Source of the DNA: Herbaspirillum sp. RV1423
GTDB taxonomy: Bacteria > Pseudomonadota > Gammaproteobacteria > Burkholderiales > Burkholderiaceae_D
Assembly (NCBI RefSeq): GCF_000577615.1
Contig: NZ_CBXX010000009.1
Coordinates: 62,001 to 126,000, forward strand
Direction of reading: 5' to 3'
Length of the DNA stretch: 64,000 nt
The first letter of the stretch is position 1. Each line of letters begins with the position of its first letter. The translations under genes and the position numbers were made by a program. Below the pieces are notes generated by a model that was given only the letters and a program-made list of their open reading frames with translations, had not been told where the DNA came from and ran no database searches. This document shows positions 8,408-17,615 of this stretch, piece after piece.

Positions 8408-9171
8408 ACAACGCACCCATAGGATTCGAATCGACCGACCATCCGGTGCTGGCGATCGAGGACCTGACGGTTTCCTTCGACGGCTTCAAGGCGGTCGACA
8501 AGCTCAACCTGTATGTCCAGCGCAATGAAGTGCGCGTGGTGATCGGCCCCAACGGCGCCGGCAAGACCACCGTGCTGGACCTGATCTGCGGCAAGACGCA
8601 GGCGACCTCGGGCAGCATCCGCTTCAACAACCACGAGCTGACCAAGATGAGCGAGCACGCCATCGTGCGCGTCGGCGTCGGCCGCAAGTTCCAGACGCCG
8701 TCGATCTATGAAAACCTCAGCGTGTTCGAGAACCTGGAGATGTCGTTTCCGCGCGGCCGCAAGGTGTTCGGCGCGCTGATGTTCAAGCGCTCGCCGGACG
8801 TGGTGGCGCGCGTGGAATCGGTGGCCGCCGAGATTTTCCTAGACCAGTATCTGTATACCCAGGCCGACTTGCTGTCGCACGGCCAGAAGCAGTGGCTGGA
8901 GATCGGCATGCTGCTGATGCAGGAGCCGGAACTGCTGATGCTGGACGAACCGGTAGCCGGCATGAGCGTGTCCGAGCGCGAAAAGACCGCGCAACTGCTG
9001 GGCCGCATCAGCCAGGGGCGTTCGGTGGTGGTGATCGAACACGACATGGATTTCGTCAAGAGCATCGCGCACAAGGTGACCGTGCTGCATCAGGGCAAGA
9101 TCCTCGCCGAAGGCAGCATGGACAAGGTGCAGTCGGATCCCAAAGTCATTGATGTCTATCTGGGTCACTGA
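8404..9171 (+). CDS. ABC transporter ATP-binding protein (UrtD-like)
   Basis: 255 residues. Walker A GPNGAGKT at residues 48-55, a Q-loop in VGRKFQTPSIYENL, the degenerate signature LSHGQKQWLEIGMLL typical of UrtD/LivG proteins, Walker B LLMLDEPVAGM and the switch His in VIEHDM. It drives the UrtB/UrtC-like permease pair together with the UrtE-like ATPase that follows. The start overlaps the preceding permease gene by 4 bp. A conventional LivG has LSGGQ at the signature; SHGQ is normal for this urea/amide branch. Confidence 0.9.
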   Translation: MNNAPIGFESTDHPVLAIEDLTVSFDGFKAVDKLNLYVQRNEVRVVIGPNGAGKTTVLDLICGKTQATSGSIRFNNHELTKMSEHAIVRVGVGRKFQTPSIYENLSVFENLEMSFPRGRKVFGALMFKRSPDVVARVESVAAEIFLDQYLYTQADLLSHGQKQWLEIGMLLMQEPELLMLDEPVAGMSVSEREKTAQLLGRISQGRSVVVIEHDMDFVKSIAHKVTVLHQGKILAEGSMDKVQSDPKVIDVYLGH

Positions 9172-9202
9172 GTCAATCACCAATTAATCCACGGAGCCAG
9201 CC

Positions 9203-9892
9203 ATGTTCAACGTATCCAACCTCGCCTCCGGCTATGGCCAGAGCGCCGTCATCCACGACATCAACCTGTCGGTGGCGAAGGAGGAAATCGTCGCCGTCAT
9301 GGGCCGCAACGGCATGGGAAAGACCACGCTGTTCAAGACGCTGATGGGCATCCTGCCGCTGCGCGACGGCAGCATCAAGATCGACGGCGTCGAGCTCGGC
9401 GCGATGGAGAGCTATCAGCGCGTCGCGCGCGGGGTCGCTTATGTGCCGCAGGGGCGCATGATCTTCCCCGGCATGACGGTGCTGGAAAACATCCAGACCG
9501 GCCTCGCCGCCGAGGCGCGCGGCAAGGTGCCGGACGAGTTGTACGCGCTGTTCCCGGTGCTGTACGACATGCGCGGCCGCAAGGGCGGCAACCTCTCCGG
9601 CGGCCAGCAGCAGCAACTGGCGATCGCACGCGCGCTGGCGACCAATCCGCGCGTGCTGCTGCTGGACGAGCCGACCGAAGGCATCCAGCCGTCCATCATC
9701 AAGGACATCGCGCGCAGTCTCAAGGAAATCCGCAAGATCCGCCAGCTCACCATCATCGTGTCGGAGCAGGTGTTGAGCTTCACGCTGGAAATCGCCGACC
9801 GTTTCCTGGTGATCGACAAGGGCCGCTTCGTCTACGAAGACACGCGCGCCAATGTCGATGCGCCGACCATCAGCAAATATCTGTCCGTTTAG
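9203..9892 (+). CDS. ABC transporter ATP-binding protein (UrtE-like)
   Basis: 229 residues, the LivF/UrtE-size ATPase. Walker A GRNGMGKT (residues 34-41; the Met in GxxGMGKT is typical of UrtE), [22 protein letters not shown]-loop region, signature [15 protein letters not shown], Walker [15 protein letters not shown], and Glu-Gln (SEQVL) in place of the usual switch His, a UrtE trait. It heterodimerises with the UrtD-like ATPase. It sits 31 bp downstream of urtD-like and 23 bp upstream of amiE, within one operon. Confidence 0.9.
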   Translation: MFNVSNLASGYGQSAVIHDINLSVAKEEIVAVMGRNGMGKTTLFKTLMGILPLRDGSIKIDGVELGAMESYQRVARGVAYVPQGRMIFPGMTVLENIQTGLAAEARGKVPDELYALFPVLYDMRGRKGGNLSGGQQQQLAIARALATNPRVLLLDEPTEGIQPSIIKDIARSLKEIRKIRQLTIIVSEQVLSFTLEIADRFLVIDKGRFVYEDTRANVDAPTISKYLSV

Positions 9893-9915
9893 TTTTAGCG
9901 CAAAGGAGCAACATC

Positions 9916-10938
9916 ATGAGGCATGGGGACATATCGAGCAGCAAGGACGCGGTAGGCGTGGCGGTCGTCAATTACAAGATGCCGCGCCTGCACAACCGCG
10001 CCGAGGTGATGGACAACGTCCACAGGATCGCGGCCATGCTGGTCGGCATGAAGCAGGGTTTGCCCGGGCTCGATCTGGTGATTTTTCCCGAGTACTCGAC
10101 GCACGGCATCATGTACGACGAGAAGGAAATGTACGACACCGCCGCCACCGTGCCCGGCGAAGAGACCCGGGTGTTTTCGGAAGCCTGCCGCATCGCCGGC
10201 GTCTGGGGCGTGTTCTCGCTGACCGGCGAGCGCCATGAAGAACATCCGCACAAGGCGCCGTACAACACGCTGATCCTGATCAACGACCAGGGCGAGATCG
10301 TGCAGAAGTACCGCAAGATCATGCCGTGGACGCCGATCGAAGGCTGGTATCCGGGCGACACGACCTATGTCTGCGACGGACCCAAGGGCCTCAAGGTCAG
10401 CCTGATCATCTGCGACGACGGCAATTATCCGGAAATCTGGCGCGACTGCGCCATGAAGGGCGCCGAGCTGATCGTGCGCTGCCAGGGCTACATGTATCCG
10501 GCCAAGGACCAGCAGGTGCTGGTCGCCAAGGCGATGGCGTGGATGAACAACGTCTATGTGGCCGTCGCCAACGCGGCCGGTTTCGACGGCGTGTATTCCT
10601 ATTTCGGGCACTCGGCGATTGTCGGCTTCGACGGCCGCACGCTGGGCGAATGCGAGACCGAAGAGATGGGCATCCAGTACGCCGAACTGTCGGTCGGCGC
10701 GATCCGCGATGCGCGCCGCAACTGGCAGTCGCAGAACCATCTGTTCAAGCTGCTGCATCGCGGCTATACCGGCAAGATCAATTCCGGCGAGTCGGCGGCG
10801 GGCGTGGCCGATTGTCCTTTCGATTTCTACAAGACCTGGGTCAACGATCCGCAGGCCGCGCGCGCCAGGGTCGAGGCGATCACGCGCAAGACCGCCGGCA
10901 CGCCGGAATGTCCGGTGCCTGGCATCCCCAACGAATAA
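9916..10938 (+). CDS. amiE: Aliphatic amidase
   Basis: 340 residues, close to the 346 of Pseudomonas AmiE, with no visible indels over the core. Nitrilase-superfamily triad: Glu59 in VIFPEYST, Lys134 in QKYRKIMPW, Cys166 in [11 protein letters not shown]. The N-terminus MRHGDISSS and the stretch [15 protein letters not shown] are near-identical to known AmiE. The enzyme hydrolyses short aliphatic amides (acetamide, propionamide, acrylamide) to the acid plus ammonia in the cytoplasm. AAAGGAG lies 8 bp before the start. Its presence right after the importer genes indicates that the transported compound is an amide. Confidence 0.95.
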   Translation: MRHGDISSSKDAVGVAVVNYKMPRLHNRAEVMDNVHRIAAMLVGMKQGLPGLDLVIFPEYSTHGIMYDEKEMYDTAATVPGEETRVFSEACRIAGVWGVFSLTGERHEEHPHKAPYNTLILINDQGEIVQKYRKIMPWTPIEGWYPGDTTYVCDGPKGLKVSLIICDDGNYPEIWRDCAMKGAELIVRCQGYMYPAKDQQVLVAKAMAWMNNVYVAVANAAGFDGVYSYFGHSAIVGFDGRTLGECETEEMGIQYAELSVGAIRDARRNWQSQNHLFKLLHRGYTGKINSGESAAGVADCPFDFYKTWVNDPQAARARVEAITRKTAGTPECPVPGIPNE

Positions 10939-10967
10939 CCGTCATTCCACACGAGAAGGAGAGTCGC

Positions 10968-12146
10968 ATGCAACACTTCAAGATCAAGCCCGGCGTACCG
11001 CTGGCGGAGCAACCGGAGCTCGGACACAATCGCTGGCATCCCGACCTGCCGTTCCTGTCGTCGGTCAAGCCGGGCGAATCGATACTGATCGAATCGCTGG
11101 ATTTCCTCGACGCGCAGATCAAGGATACCGACGATGTTTCCGACGTCAAGAACGTCGACCTCACGCGCGCGCATCCGCTGACCGGTCCTTTCCACGTCGA
11201 AGGCGCCGAGCCGGGCGACCTGCTGGTGATCGACCTGCTCGATATCAAGCCGGTGACGCCGGTCGGGTTCTCGGGCGTGTTTTCCAAGGAAAACGGCGGC
11301 GGCTTCCTGGCCGATTATTTTCCTGACGCGGACAAGGCGATCTGGGACCTCAAGGGTTTGTATGCGACTTCGCGCCATATCCCCGGCGTGCGCATCGCCG
11401 GCCTGACGCATCCCGGCCTGATGGGTTGTCTGCCCTCGCATGACCTGCTGGCCGAGTGGAATCGCCGCGAAGCGCCGCTGGCCGCCAAGGGCCTGGCCAA
11501 GCCGCCCGATCCGAGCACCGCCGTCTTGCGCGGCCTGACCGGCGCCAAGTTCGACGAAATGGCCAAGATCGCGGCGCGCACCGTGCCGCCGCGCGAACAT
11601 GGCGGCAATACCGACATCAAGGACTTGTCGGCCGGCACGCGGATTTTCTTCCCGGTCTACGTCAAAGGCGCCGGCTTCTCGATGGGCGACCTGCACTTCT
11701 CGCAGGGCGACGGCGAAATCGGCTTCTGCGGCGCGATCGAAATGGACGGCGTCAGCCACGTCGGCTTCGACCTGATCAAGGGCGGCATGGCGAAGTACAA
11801 CATCACCTCGCCGATCTTCATGCCCAGCATCGTCAAGCCGCATTACGAACAATGGCTGACCTTCGAAGGCATCAGCGTCGAAAACGGCGTCAACTACTAC
11901 CTCGACGCCACGGTCGCCTATCGCCAGGCTTGCCTGAAAGCGATCGACTACCTGACGCACTTCGGCTACACCGGCAGCCAGGCCTACATGCTGCTGACCG
12001 CGGCGCCGGTGGAAGGACGCATCGGCGGCATCGTCGACATTCCCAACTGCGCCTGCACGGTGGCCTTGCCGACCTCGATCTTCGACCAGGACATCACGCC
12101 CAAGGGCATGCTCAACGACAAGTCGTACTGGGGCCGCAAGCCCTAG
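10968..12146 (+). CDS. fmdA: Formamidase (acetamidase/formamidase family)
   Basis: 392 residues, starting MQHFKIKPGVPLAEQPELGHNRWHP after GAGAAGGAGAG. The family is recognised by LTRAHPLTGPFHVEGAEPGDLLVIDLLDI, EHGGNTDIKDLSAGTRIFFPVYVKGAGFSMGDLHFSQGDGE and the cysteine-containing PNCACTVALP near the C-terminus (all FmdA/AmdA-type). It converts formamide (and short amides) to formate plus ammonia. It is slightly shorter than the ~407-residue Methylophilus enzyme. The order importer genes, amidase, fmdA, fmdB parallels the fmd operon of Methylophilus, with amiE added. Confidence 0.93.
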   Translation: MQHFKIKPGVPLAEQPELGHNRWHPDLPFLSSVKPGESILIESLDFLDAQIKDTDDVSDVKNVDLTRAHPLTGPFHVEGAEPGDLLVIDLLDIKPVTPVGFSGVFSKENGGGFLADYFPDADKAIWDLKGLYATSRHIPGVRIAGLTHPGLMGCLPSHDLLAEWNRREAPLAAKGLAKPPDPSTAVLRGLTGAKFDEMAKIAARTVPPREHGGNTDIKDLSAGTRIFFPVYVKGAGFSMGDLHFSQGDGEIGFCGAIEMDGVSHVGFDLIKGGMAKYNITSPIFMPSIVKPHYEQWLTFEGISVENGVNYYLDATVAYRQACLKAIDYLTHFGYTGSQAYMLLTAAPVEGRIGGIVDIPNCACTVALPTSIFDQDITPKGMLNDKSYWGRKP

Positions 12147-12220
12147 TTGCCGAATGTGCGGACGGCGGCAGCGTCGTCCGCACGGCAGCGCATTGAATCA
12201 ACGTCACACCGGAGGAGAAC

Positions 12221-12517
12221 ATGCCCTTATACGATATCCGCTGCAGCCACTGCGAAGGCATCTTCGAGAAATTCCTGAGCATGCAGGCCCTGCATGGCCA
12301 GGTGGCGTGCCCTTACTGCAAAACGGATACGACCGCCGCGCCGCTGCTGACCGGCGGCCGCGTCGGCCTGCAGGTCACCGAACGCTGGCGGCCGCGCAAC
12401 GGCGCCGAACAACTGGCGGGGCAGGGCGCCGCCGGACCGGGGGCGCACGCCGGCGCCGGCCGCAGCAGCGTGCTGCACAATTGCAAGGGACATAGTTGCA
12501 GCATTTGCGCCACCTGA
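12221..12517 (+). CDS. fmdB: FmdB-like zinc-ribbon regulatory protein
   Basis: 98 residues. The N-terminus MPLYDIRCSHC, then CPYC about 25 residues later, gives the CxxC...CxxC zinc ribbon of the FmdB family (putative regulators first seen in formamidase operons). The C-terminal half is Gly/Ala-rich and ends HNCKGHSCSICAT, adding further cysteines. It is the last gene of the amide operon, 74 bp after fmdA, preceded by GGAGGAG. The role is not established; a metal-dependent or expression role for formamidase is an inference. It is convergent with the araC-type gene, 23 bp away. Confidence 0.88.
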   Translation: MPLYDIRCSHCEGIFEKFLSMQALHGQVACPYCKTDTTAAPLLTGGRVGLQVTERWRPRNGAEQLAGQGAAGPGAHAGAGRSSVLHNCKGHSCSICAT

Positions 12518-12540
12518 ACATCTTGCGTTGATGGCGGCAT

Positions 12541-13488
12541 TCAGTGCGATGAGACGAACTGCGCGCCTTCATCCTGCGGCGGCATGGCGAAACGCTTGCG
12601 CATGCGCTCTACTTCATCGACCGGCGTGCGGCCGAACAGGCGTTTGAATTCGCGGCTGAACTGCGACGGACTTTGGTAGCCGACGCGTGCGCTGGCGGCG
12701 CCTGCCGTCATGTCGTTGCGCAGCATCAGCAGGCGCGCCTGGTGCAGCCGCGTCGACTTCAGGTATTGCATTGGCGAGGTGTCGGTCACGGTCTTGAAAT
12801 GGGCGTGGAACGTCGGCACGCTCATGCCGGCTTCCTGCGCCAGCATGTCGATGTCGAGCGTCTCGCCGTAGCTGCGATGGATCATGCTGATGGCGCGCGA
12901 GATCTTGCCGAACTGGCCCTGCATGGTCAGCGCCGCGCGCATCGATCCTCCCTGTTGTCCGGTCAGCACGCGAAAGTAGATCTCGCGCACCAGCGACGGA
13001 CCCAGCACTGCCGCCTCCAGCGGATCCTGCATCGCTTCCAGGAAACGCAGCACCGATATGCCGAGTTGCGCTTCCATCGGCGTCGATACCATGCCGCGCG
13101 GCCTGGCGTCGCTGGGGCCGACGCGTTCGTCGATCTGCAGCATCAGTTGCGCCGCCAGATTGAAGTCGAGGCGCAGGTAGATCGCCAGCATCGGTTCCTT
13201 GGCGCTGGCGTCGGTCTCCATCGAAAACGGCACCGGCACCGATACCGCCAGGTAATGCTGGGCATCGTACAAATACACCTCCGATCCGAGATAGCCGCGC
13301 TTGCGTCCCTGGGCGACAATCACGATGCCGGGCTCGTACAGCACCGGCATGCGGCGCAGCGGACGGTTCGAGCGCAGGAAACGCACATCCGGCAGCGGCG
13401 ACAGGTTGTAGCCTTCCAGCGGCGTCAGCGCCGCCAGCAGGTCGACCATGCCTCGTCGTACTTCCTTGGGAGTTGAAGCTTGTGTCAT
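12541..13488 (-). CDS. AraC-family transcriptional regulator (AraC_N type)
   Basis: 315 residues from ATG 13488. Residues ~25-190 match the AraC_N sensory domain (VLYEPGIVIVAQGRKRGYLG, YDAQHYLAVSVPVPFSME); residues ~215-300 hold two HTH motifs (LDIDMLAQEAGMSVPTFHAHFK and AASARVGYQSPSQFSREFKRLFG). The frame stays open much further upstream, but those residues are the antisense of the SDR gene, so ATG 13488 is the natural start. The gene is divergent from the SDR at 13657 with a 168-bp shared spacer, the classic arrangement of an AraC_N regulator controlling its neighbouring oxidoreductase. A paralogue of the same subfamily lies at 60349. Confidence 0.88.
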   Translation of the reverse strand: MTQASTPKEVRRGMVDLLAALTPLEGYNLSPLPDVRFLRSNRPLRRMPVLYEPGIVIVAQGRKRGYLGSEVYLYDAQHYLAVSVPVPFSMETDASAKEPMLAIYLRLDFNLAAQLMLQIDERVGPSDARPRGMVSTPMEAQLGISVLRFLEAMQDPLEAAVLGPSLVREIYFRVLTGQQGGSMRAALTMQGQFGKISRAISMIHRSYGETLDIDMLAQEAGMSVPTFHAHFKTVTDTSPMQYLKSTRLHQARLLMLRNDMTAGAASARVGYQSPSQFSREFKRLFGRTPVDEVERMRKRFAMPPQDEGAQFVSSH

Positions 13489-13656
13489 GTCATCGGATCC
13501 GGCAAGCTGGAATGCGGCCACTTTGCCACTTTCTGCGACGTTTTTCCAGTTCGTCAGAGGATCAGGCAAACATAGGAGAAAAAACGGCAGTTGCGGGCAG
13601 CGGTGCAAATCGATAATGCGGCATCCGTTCTTCAACGCACCGCAAAGGAAAATGCC

Positions 13657-14508
13657 ATGTCTGCAGCAAAGACCTTCTTCATCACCGGCGTCAGCAGCGG
13701 TTTCGGCCGCGCGCTCGCCGACGCCGCCATCGAAGCCGGCCATCGCGTCGTCGGCACCGTGCGCAACGGCGACGCCTGCCGCGAGTTCGAGTCGCGCCAT
13801 GCACAGCAGCCCGGCCGCGCATTTGCGCGCATCCTCGACGTCACCGATTTCGCCGCCGCGGAGAATATCGTCCCTGAAGTCGACGCAAGCATCGGCGCCG
13901 TCGACGTGCTGGTCAACAATGCCGGTTACGGACATGAGGGCATCTTCGAGGAATCCGACATGGATGCGCTCAGGCGCCAGTTCGACGTCAACGTGTTCGG
14001 CGCGGTCGCCGTGACCAGGTCCTTCGTCCCTTTCATGCGTCGCCGCCGGCGCGGCCACATCATCAACATCACCTCGATGGGCGGCTTCATCACGATGCCG
14101 GGCATTGCGTATTACTGCGGCAGCAAGTTCGCGCTCGAGGGCATTTCGGAAACGCTGGGCAAGGAACTGAAAGCCTTCAACGTCTTCGTCACCGCGGTCG
14201 CACCGGGTTCGTTCCGCACCGACTGGGCGGGGCGCTCGATGGTGCGCTCGCCGCGCAGCATCGCCGACTACGATGCGCTGTTCGATCCCATCCGCACGAC
14301 GCGCAGGGAACGCAGCGGCAGGCAGCCGGGCGATCCGCGCAAGGCCGCGCAAGCGATGCTGACACTGGTCGATAGTCCGACGCCGCCGGCGCATTTGCTG
14401 CTCGGCAGCGATGCACTGGGATTGGTGAGGGAGAAACTCGACGAACTGACGGCGGAATTGTCGCGATGGGAGGCGCTGACGCGCTCGACGGACGCCGACG
14501 ATATCTGA
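13657..14508 (+). CDS. Short-chain dehydrogenase/reductase
   Basis: 283 residues. Classical SDR: nucleotide-binding TGxxxGxG as ITGVSSGFGRAL near residue 10, the NNAG motif (VLVNNAGYG), catalytic Ser in INITSMGGF, and YxxxK as YYCGSKFALEG. The C-terminal extension (RTDWAGRSM.. DDPRKAAQAM) resembles the oxidoreductases often paired with AraC_N regulators. Substrate unknown. Start ATG 13657 has AAAGGAAAA upstream. A 13-bp direct repeat ACGATATCTGACG (14498-14510 and 14514-14526) overlaps the stop codon and looks like a small tandem duplication. Confidence 0.9.
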   Translation: MSAAKTFFITGVSSGFGRALADAAIEAGHRVVGTVRNGDACREFESRHAQQPGRAFARILDVTDFAAAENIVPEVDASIGAVDVLVNNAGYGHEGIFEESDMDALRRQFDVNVFGAVAVTRSFVPFMRRRRRGHIINITSMGGFITMPGIAYYCGSKFALEGISETLGKELKAFNVFVTAVAPGSFRTDWAGRSMVRSPRSIADYDALFDPIRTTRRERSGRQPGDPRKAAQAMLTLVDSPTPPAHLLLGSDALGLVREKLDELTAELSRWEALTRSTDADDI

Positions 14509-14683
14509 CGCCCACGATATCTGACGGATTGCTGAATTCGCTTACAGATTAATACAACTTTCCCGTCTCCGTTCCCGGGCTTTCCGGCGTTAAGGGGAGC
14601 AGCGGCGGCAGTGCGCCGGCTTGTATGGACCGCACTGCCGCGTTGAAACCGTAACCGCAGTTTCCCGAAGAGGAGCACATGAC

Positions 14684-14923
14684 ATGCATACCAGATTGAT
14701 CAGATTGGCAGGACTGCTGTCGGCGGCGGTCGTCGTTGCCGCCGTCAGCGGCTGCGTCGTCACGCCGCCCACCATTCGCCCCGCCTACGTCGCGCCGCCC
14801 GGGGTGGTTTACGTGGAACCGACTTACGCCTCGCCCGGTCCCGGCTATGTGTGGGCTTATCACGCGCACTACGGTTGGGGTTGGCATCATCCGCAATACG
14901 GCTGGCATCGCGGCTGGCGCTGA
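14684..14923 (+). CDS. Small Tyr/Trp/His/Pro-rich lipoprotein
   Basis: 79 residues. Signal peptide MHTRLIRLAGLLSAAVVVAAVSGC has a plausible lipobox (AVSGC) with Cys24 as lipidation site. The mature part is short and low-complexity: PPTIRPAYVAPPGVVYVEP, then repeated Tyr/Pro/Gly and HYGWGWHHPQYGWHRGWR. Small YXX/WH-rich lipoproteins of this kind are common and uncharacterised in Burkholderiales. GAGGAG lies upstream. An independent terminator follows at 14971, which supports it as a real monocistronic gene. Confidence 0.75.
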   Translation: MHTRLIRLAGLLSAAVVVAAVSGCVVTPPTIRPAYVAPPGVVYVEPTYASPGPGYVWAYHAHYGWGWHHPQYGWHRGWR

Positions 14924-14970
14924 TCGGTATCGATATACCCCGACGCCGTAAAAGACGCGGCCTCAATACG

Positions 14971-15007
14971 GCCCCGCACTCCTTGTATCCGGAATGCGGG
15001 GCGTTTT
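14971..15007 (+). terminator. Rho-independent terminator of the small lipoprotein gene
   Basis: Stem GCCCCGCA/TGCGGGGC (14971-14978 with 14994-15001), extended by inner TCC/GGA pairs, followed by GTTTTC. It lies 48 bp downstream of the stop at 14923. Confidence 0.75.
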
Positions 15008-15037
15008 CATTGCAGGGGCGTCGACGTGTGGGCGCAT

Positions 15038-15066
15038 CGAAGTACGCAGTCGCGCTGCGTACTTCG
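15038..15066 (-). other. Strong hairpin just downstream of the TonB-receptor gene
   Basis: Perfect 12-bp arms CGAAGTACGCAG and CTGCGTACTTCG with a 5-nt loop (TCGCG). It sits 20 bp past the stop codon of the minus-strand receptor gene. There is no clear T-run on either side, so it may act as a 3'-end stabiliser or an imperfect terminator. Confidence 0.5.
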
Positions 15067-15085
15067 GATGTCCTGATAACTGGAA

Positions 15086-17185
15086 CTAGAACGAATAGCG
15101 GCCTTGCACATAAATTGTGCGCGGTGCGCCGACGATACGGCCTTGATTGCCGTCGCGGGTGCGCGTGTAGTAGCGGCGATCGGTGAGGTTGTTGACGCCT
15201 GCAATCACGTCGAAGCCTTTGGCGTCAGGAACCTTCCAGTCCACTTGTGCATTCCAGACGCGGTAGCCCGGAATCTCTCCATCCTTGCCGTCCGTCGTTT
15301 CGGCGATGCTGTTGGCTTCGTTGGAGAATTGCCGGCTCTGGTGCGTTGTCGACAGGTTGATGCCCCACGGACCGGTCTGGTAGCGCGCGCCGATGGTGTC
15401 GGTCGTGCGTGAGTAGAACGGCACGTCAAGCCCGGCGGTGGCGCCCGATTCCTGCAGCGCGCGCGTGTAGGTGTAGTTGGCGTAGACGTTCAGGCCGCGC
15501 AACAGGCCATCCTTGTCGAACGTGTAGTCGACGGCTGTTTCCACGCCGTCATGCTTGGTCTTGCCGATGTTCTGGTACAGGTCGGTGCCGACGTTGATGA
15601 TCTGATTGTCGAAACGGATATCGAAGTAGGTGAACTCTGCCGACAGCCTGCCGTCCTTCCAGCGCGCGCCGGCTTCGACCGTCTTGGCCAGCTCCGGAGC
15701 AAGCGGATTGCCGGCCGACTGCGCGGTAAGCTGGGTGTTCTGCACCACGCCGAACGAGGTGTTGTAGTTGGTGAACAATGTCAGTTCGGGATTGAACAGA
15801 TAGGCGATGTTGAGCGACGGCAGCGGCTTGTTGTTGGTGACTTCGAATTTGGTGGCCGAGGCCGTGCTCTGGCGCGTGGAGTTGATGTGTTCGAAGCGCA
15901 CCCCGGGCGTAATGCGCCATGCACCGACCGAAACCTTGTCGTCGACATAGACGGCGTGTGCGTCGGTGGTGTTGTTGAAGCGGCTGGTCGGGCCGACGGC
16001 GCCGGTCGCAATCGATTCGCTGAAGCTGTCGTCGTGGCCGCGCTCGCGGATATAGCGGTAACCGACGGTAACGTCGTTGGTGAGTTTGCCGGTAGTGAAA
16101 CGTTGCGTGAAGCGCGGTTCGATGCCCAGGGTCTGATAATAGCGCGGCTGATGCGTCAGGGTTGTGGTGGATGAACCGATCAGCGCGCTTTCACGCATGC
16201 TTTCGTTGTAGTAGGTACGGATTTCAAATTCCTGCGTATCGGAAATCGTATTCAGGTAACCGAGGTCGATCGCCTGGCGATTGCCCTTCCAGTAGTCGCG
16301 CGTACGCGTGTTCTGGAACGGATCGGCATTGTATTGCGCCGGCGTCAGTCCGCCCGGGGTGTGCGACATGACGTCGTAGTAAGAGATCTTGCCGTAGATC
16401 TCCGCACTGGGGCTGATTTCATAGCGGAATTTCAGCGCGAAGTCGTTGATGCGTTCATTGCTGTTATCGCGCCAGCCGGAACCGTCCGTGCCGGAATACA
16501 GCATCGCGAGGCCGAGGCCGTTGTCGAGCTGGGTGCCGGCAAAGGCGCTGTATTGGGTGCTCGAGCCGCCTTCGCCGTAGCTGTTGTAGCGCACGCTGGC
16601 GTCGCCCGTGATGCCGGGGGCGGTCGGGATGGCGCGCGTGCGGAAGTTGATGATGCCGCCGACGTTTTGCGGGCCATAGCGCACCGCGCCGCCGCCGCGC
16701 ACAACGTCGATCGCTTCAATGTTGTTCAGGCTGACCGGCGCAAACGAGATCTGCGGTTGCCCATAGGGCGCAGAAGCCATCGGGATGCCGTCGAGCAGGA
16801 TCGTGGAGCGCGGCGAATAGCGGCCGGCCAGGCCGCGCACGCCGATATTGAGCGACATCGCGCCGCCGGCGGTGCCGGAGTTATCGGTAACCTGCACGCC
16901 CGGGATGCGGCGCATCACATCGCCGATGTTGATCGCACCGGTATGTTCGATCTCCTCTTTTTTGACCACGGTGCGTGCGCCCGGATACGTCTTCACACCG
17001 CTTTGCAAGCCGGTGCCGAGCCAGTCGCCGCTGACCTGGATGGTTTCCAGGGTGTTGGCGCTATCGGCGCCGGCATCGGTTTGCTGCGCATGGGCGGAGC
17101 CGGACAGTGTCATGAGTGCTGCAGCAATGGCAACGGCGCAGCGGTTGGGTGCGGCAATGGCGCGGGGGAGTCGGAGCGAGGTCAT
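15086..17185 (-). CDS. TonB-dependent outer-membrane receptor, FecA-like
   Basis: 699 residues. Signal peptide with AHAQQ cleavage near residue 34, then a short TonB-box-like TLETIQVSG, a plug domain (RTVVKKEEIEHTGAINIGDVMRRIPGVQV) and a 22-strand barrel ending in YVQGRYSF with terminal Phe. The plug sequence IDVVRGGGAVRYGPQNVGGIINFRTRAIP closely resembles ferric dicitrate receptor FecA. There is no N-terminal FecA-type signalling domain before the plug and no fecIR genes nearby, so trans-envelope sigma signalling is unlikely. Ligand is probably a ferric chelate (inference). A Fur-like sequence lies upstream. Confidence 0.9.
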   Translation of the reverse strand: MTSLRLPRAIAAPNRCAVAIAAALMTLSGSAHAQQTDAGADSANTLETIQVSGDWLGTGLQSGVKTYPGARTVVKKEEIEHTGAINIGDVMRRIPGVQVTDNSGTAGGAMSLNIGVRGLAGRYSPRSTILLDGIPMASAPYGQPQISFAPVSLNNIEAIDVVRGGGAVRYGPQNVGGIINFRTRAIPTAPGITGDASVRYNSYGEGGSSTQYSAFAGTQLDNGLGLAMLYSGTDGSGWRDNSNERINDFALKFRYEISPSAEIYGKISYYDVMSHTPGGLTPAQYNADPFQNTRTRDYWKGNRQAIDLGYLNTISDTQEFEIRTYYNESMRESALIGSSTTTLTHQPRYYQTLGIEPRFTQRFTTGKLTNDVTVGYRYIRERGHDDSFSESIATGAVGPTSRFNNTTDAHAVYVDDKVSVGAWRITPGVRFEHINSTRQSTASATKFEVTNNKPLPSLNIAYLFNPELTLFTNYNTSFGVVQNTQLTAQSAGNPLAPELAKTVEAGARWKDGRLSAEFTYFDIRFDNQIINVGTDLYQNIGKTKHDGVETAVDYTFDKDGLLRGLNVYANYTYTRALQESGATAGLDVPFYSRTTDTIGARYQTGPWGINLSTTHQSRQFSNEANSIAETTDGKDGEIPGYRVWNAQVDWKVPDAKGFDVIAGVNNLTDRRYYTRTRDGNQGRIVGAPRTIYVQGRYSF

Positions 17186-17289
17186 GGTGATTTTTTTGAT
17201 GAAAAAGCGGGAAATACAGGAAAAGCAATACCAGCCGCGATAGCGGCGTATGCCGAACAGGTGTAAGGATTTTTATGGAAATTGTAATT

Positions 17290-17308
17290 AATGAGAATAA
17301 TAACGATT
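17290..17308 (-). promoter_or_regulatory. Fur-box-like sequence upstream of the TonB receptor
   Basis: AATGAGAATAATAACGATT resembles the AATGATAATNATTATCATT type Fur consensus in its left arm but only partly in the right. It lies about 105 bp upstream of the receptor start, in an AT-rich stretch unlike the surrounding DNA, so iron repression is plausible. Confidence 0.4.
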
Positions 17309-17574
17309 TGTGTTCGTCTCATCAAATAGAACATGCGGATTAGTATGTATTTCCGCCTGTTTGCTGTCGCCAATGTTCATCGGCAGACGTTTTCCGCCTG
17401 ACGGAAGGCGCTTTTCCCCCGTTTTTCTTACCCTTTGTCCCTGCACCGCGAAAGATCGCGGTCGGCGCATTCGTAGTGCACTGCACTGTAAATCCCTTCC
17501 AAGTCGCACCGTTTGCAAGCGAAATATCTAATCTTGCATTGCATATAGACAGGCACATTAATTGCTGTAGCATT

Positions 17575-17595
17575 TAATGTCGTAATAAAACATTA
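17575..17595. promoter_or_regulatory. Inverted repeat upstream of the crotonase gene, candidate operator
   Basis: TAATGT-N9-ACATTA lies 20 bp before the crotonase start, overlapping the likely transcript leader. It is a candidate site for the IclR regulator at the far end of the same cluster (24005). The remaining 17186-17615 spacer (430 bp) holds the Fur-like box and no convincing gene. Confidence 0.35.
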
Positions 17596-17615
17596 CTTAT
17601 TGCATAGGAATAGCT

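Noticed and set aside
15086-17185. FecA with trans-envelope sigma signalling
   Set aside because: The N-terminal signalling domain is absent and there is no fecI or fecR partner beside it; the FecR-domain protein at 41396 is a different soluble type.
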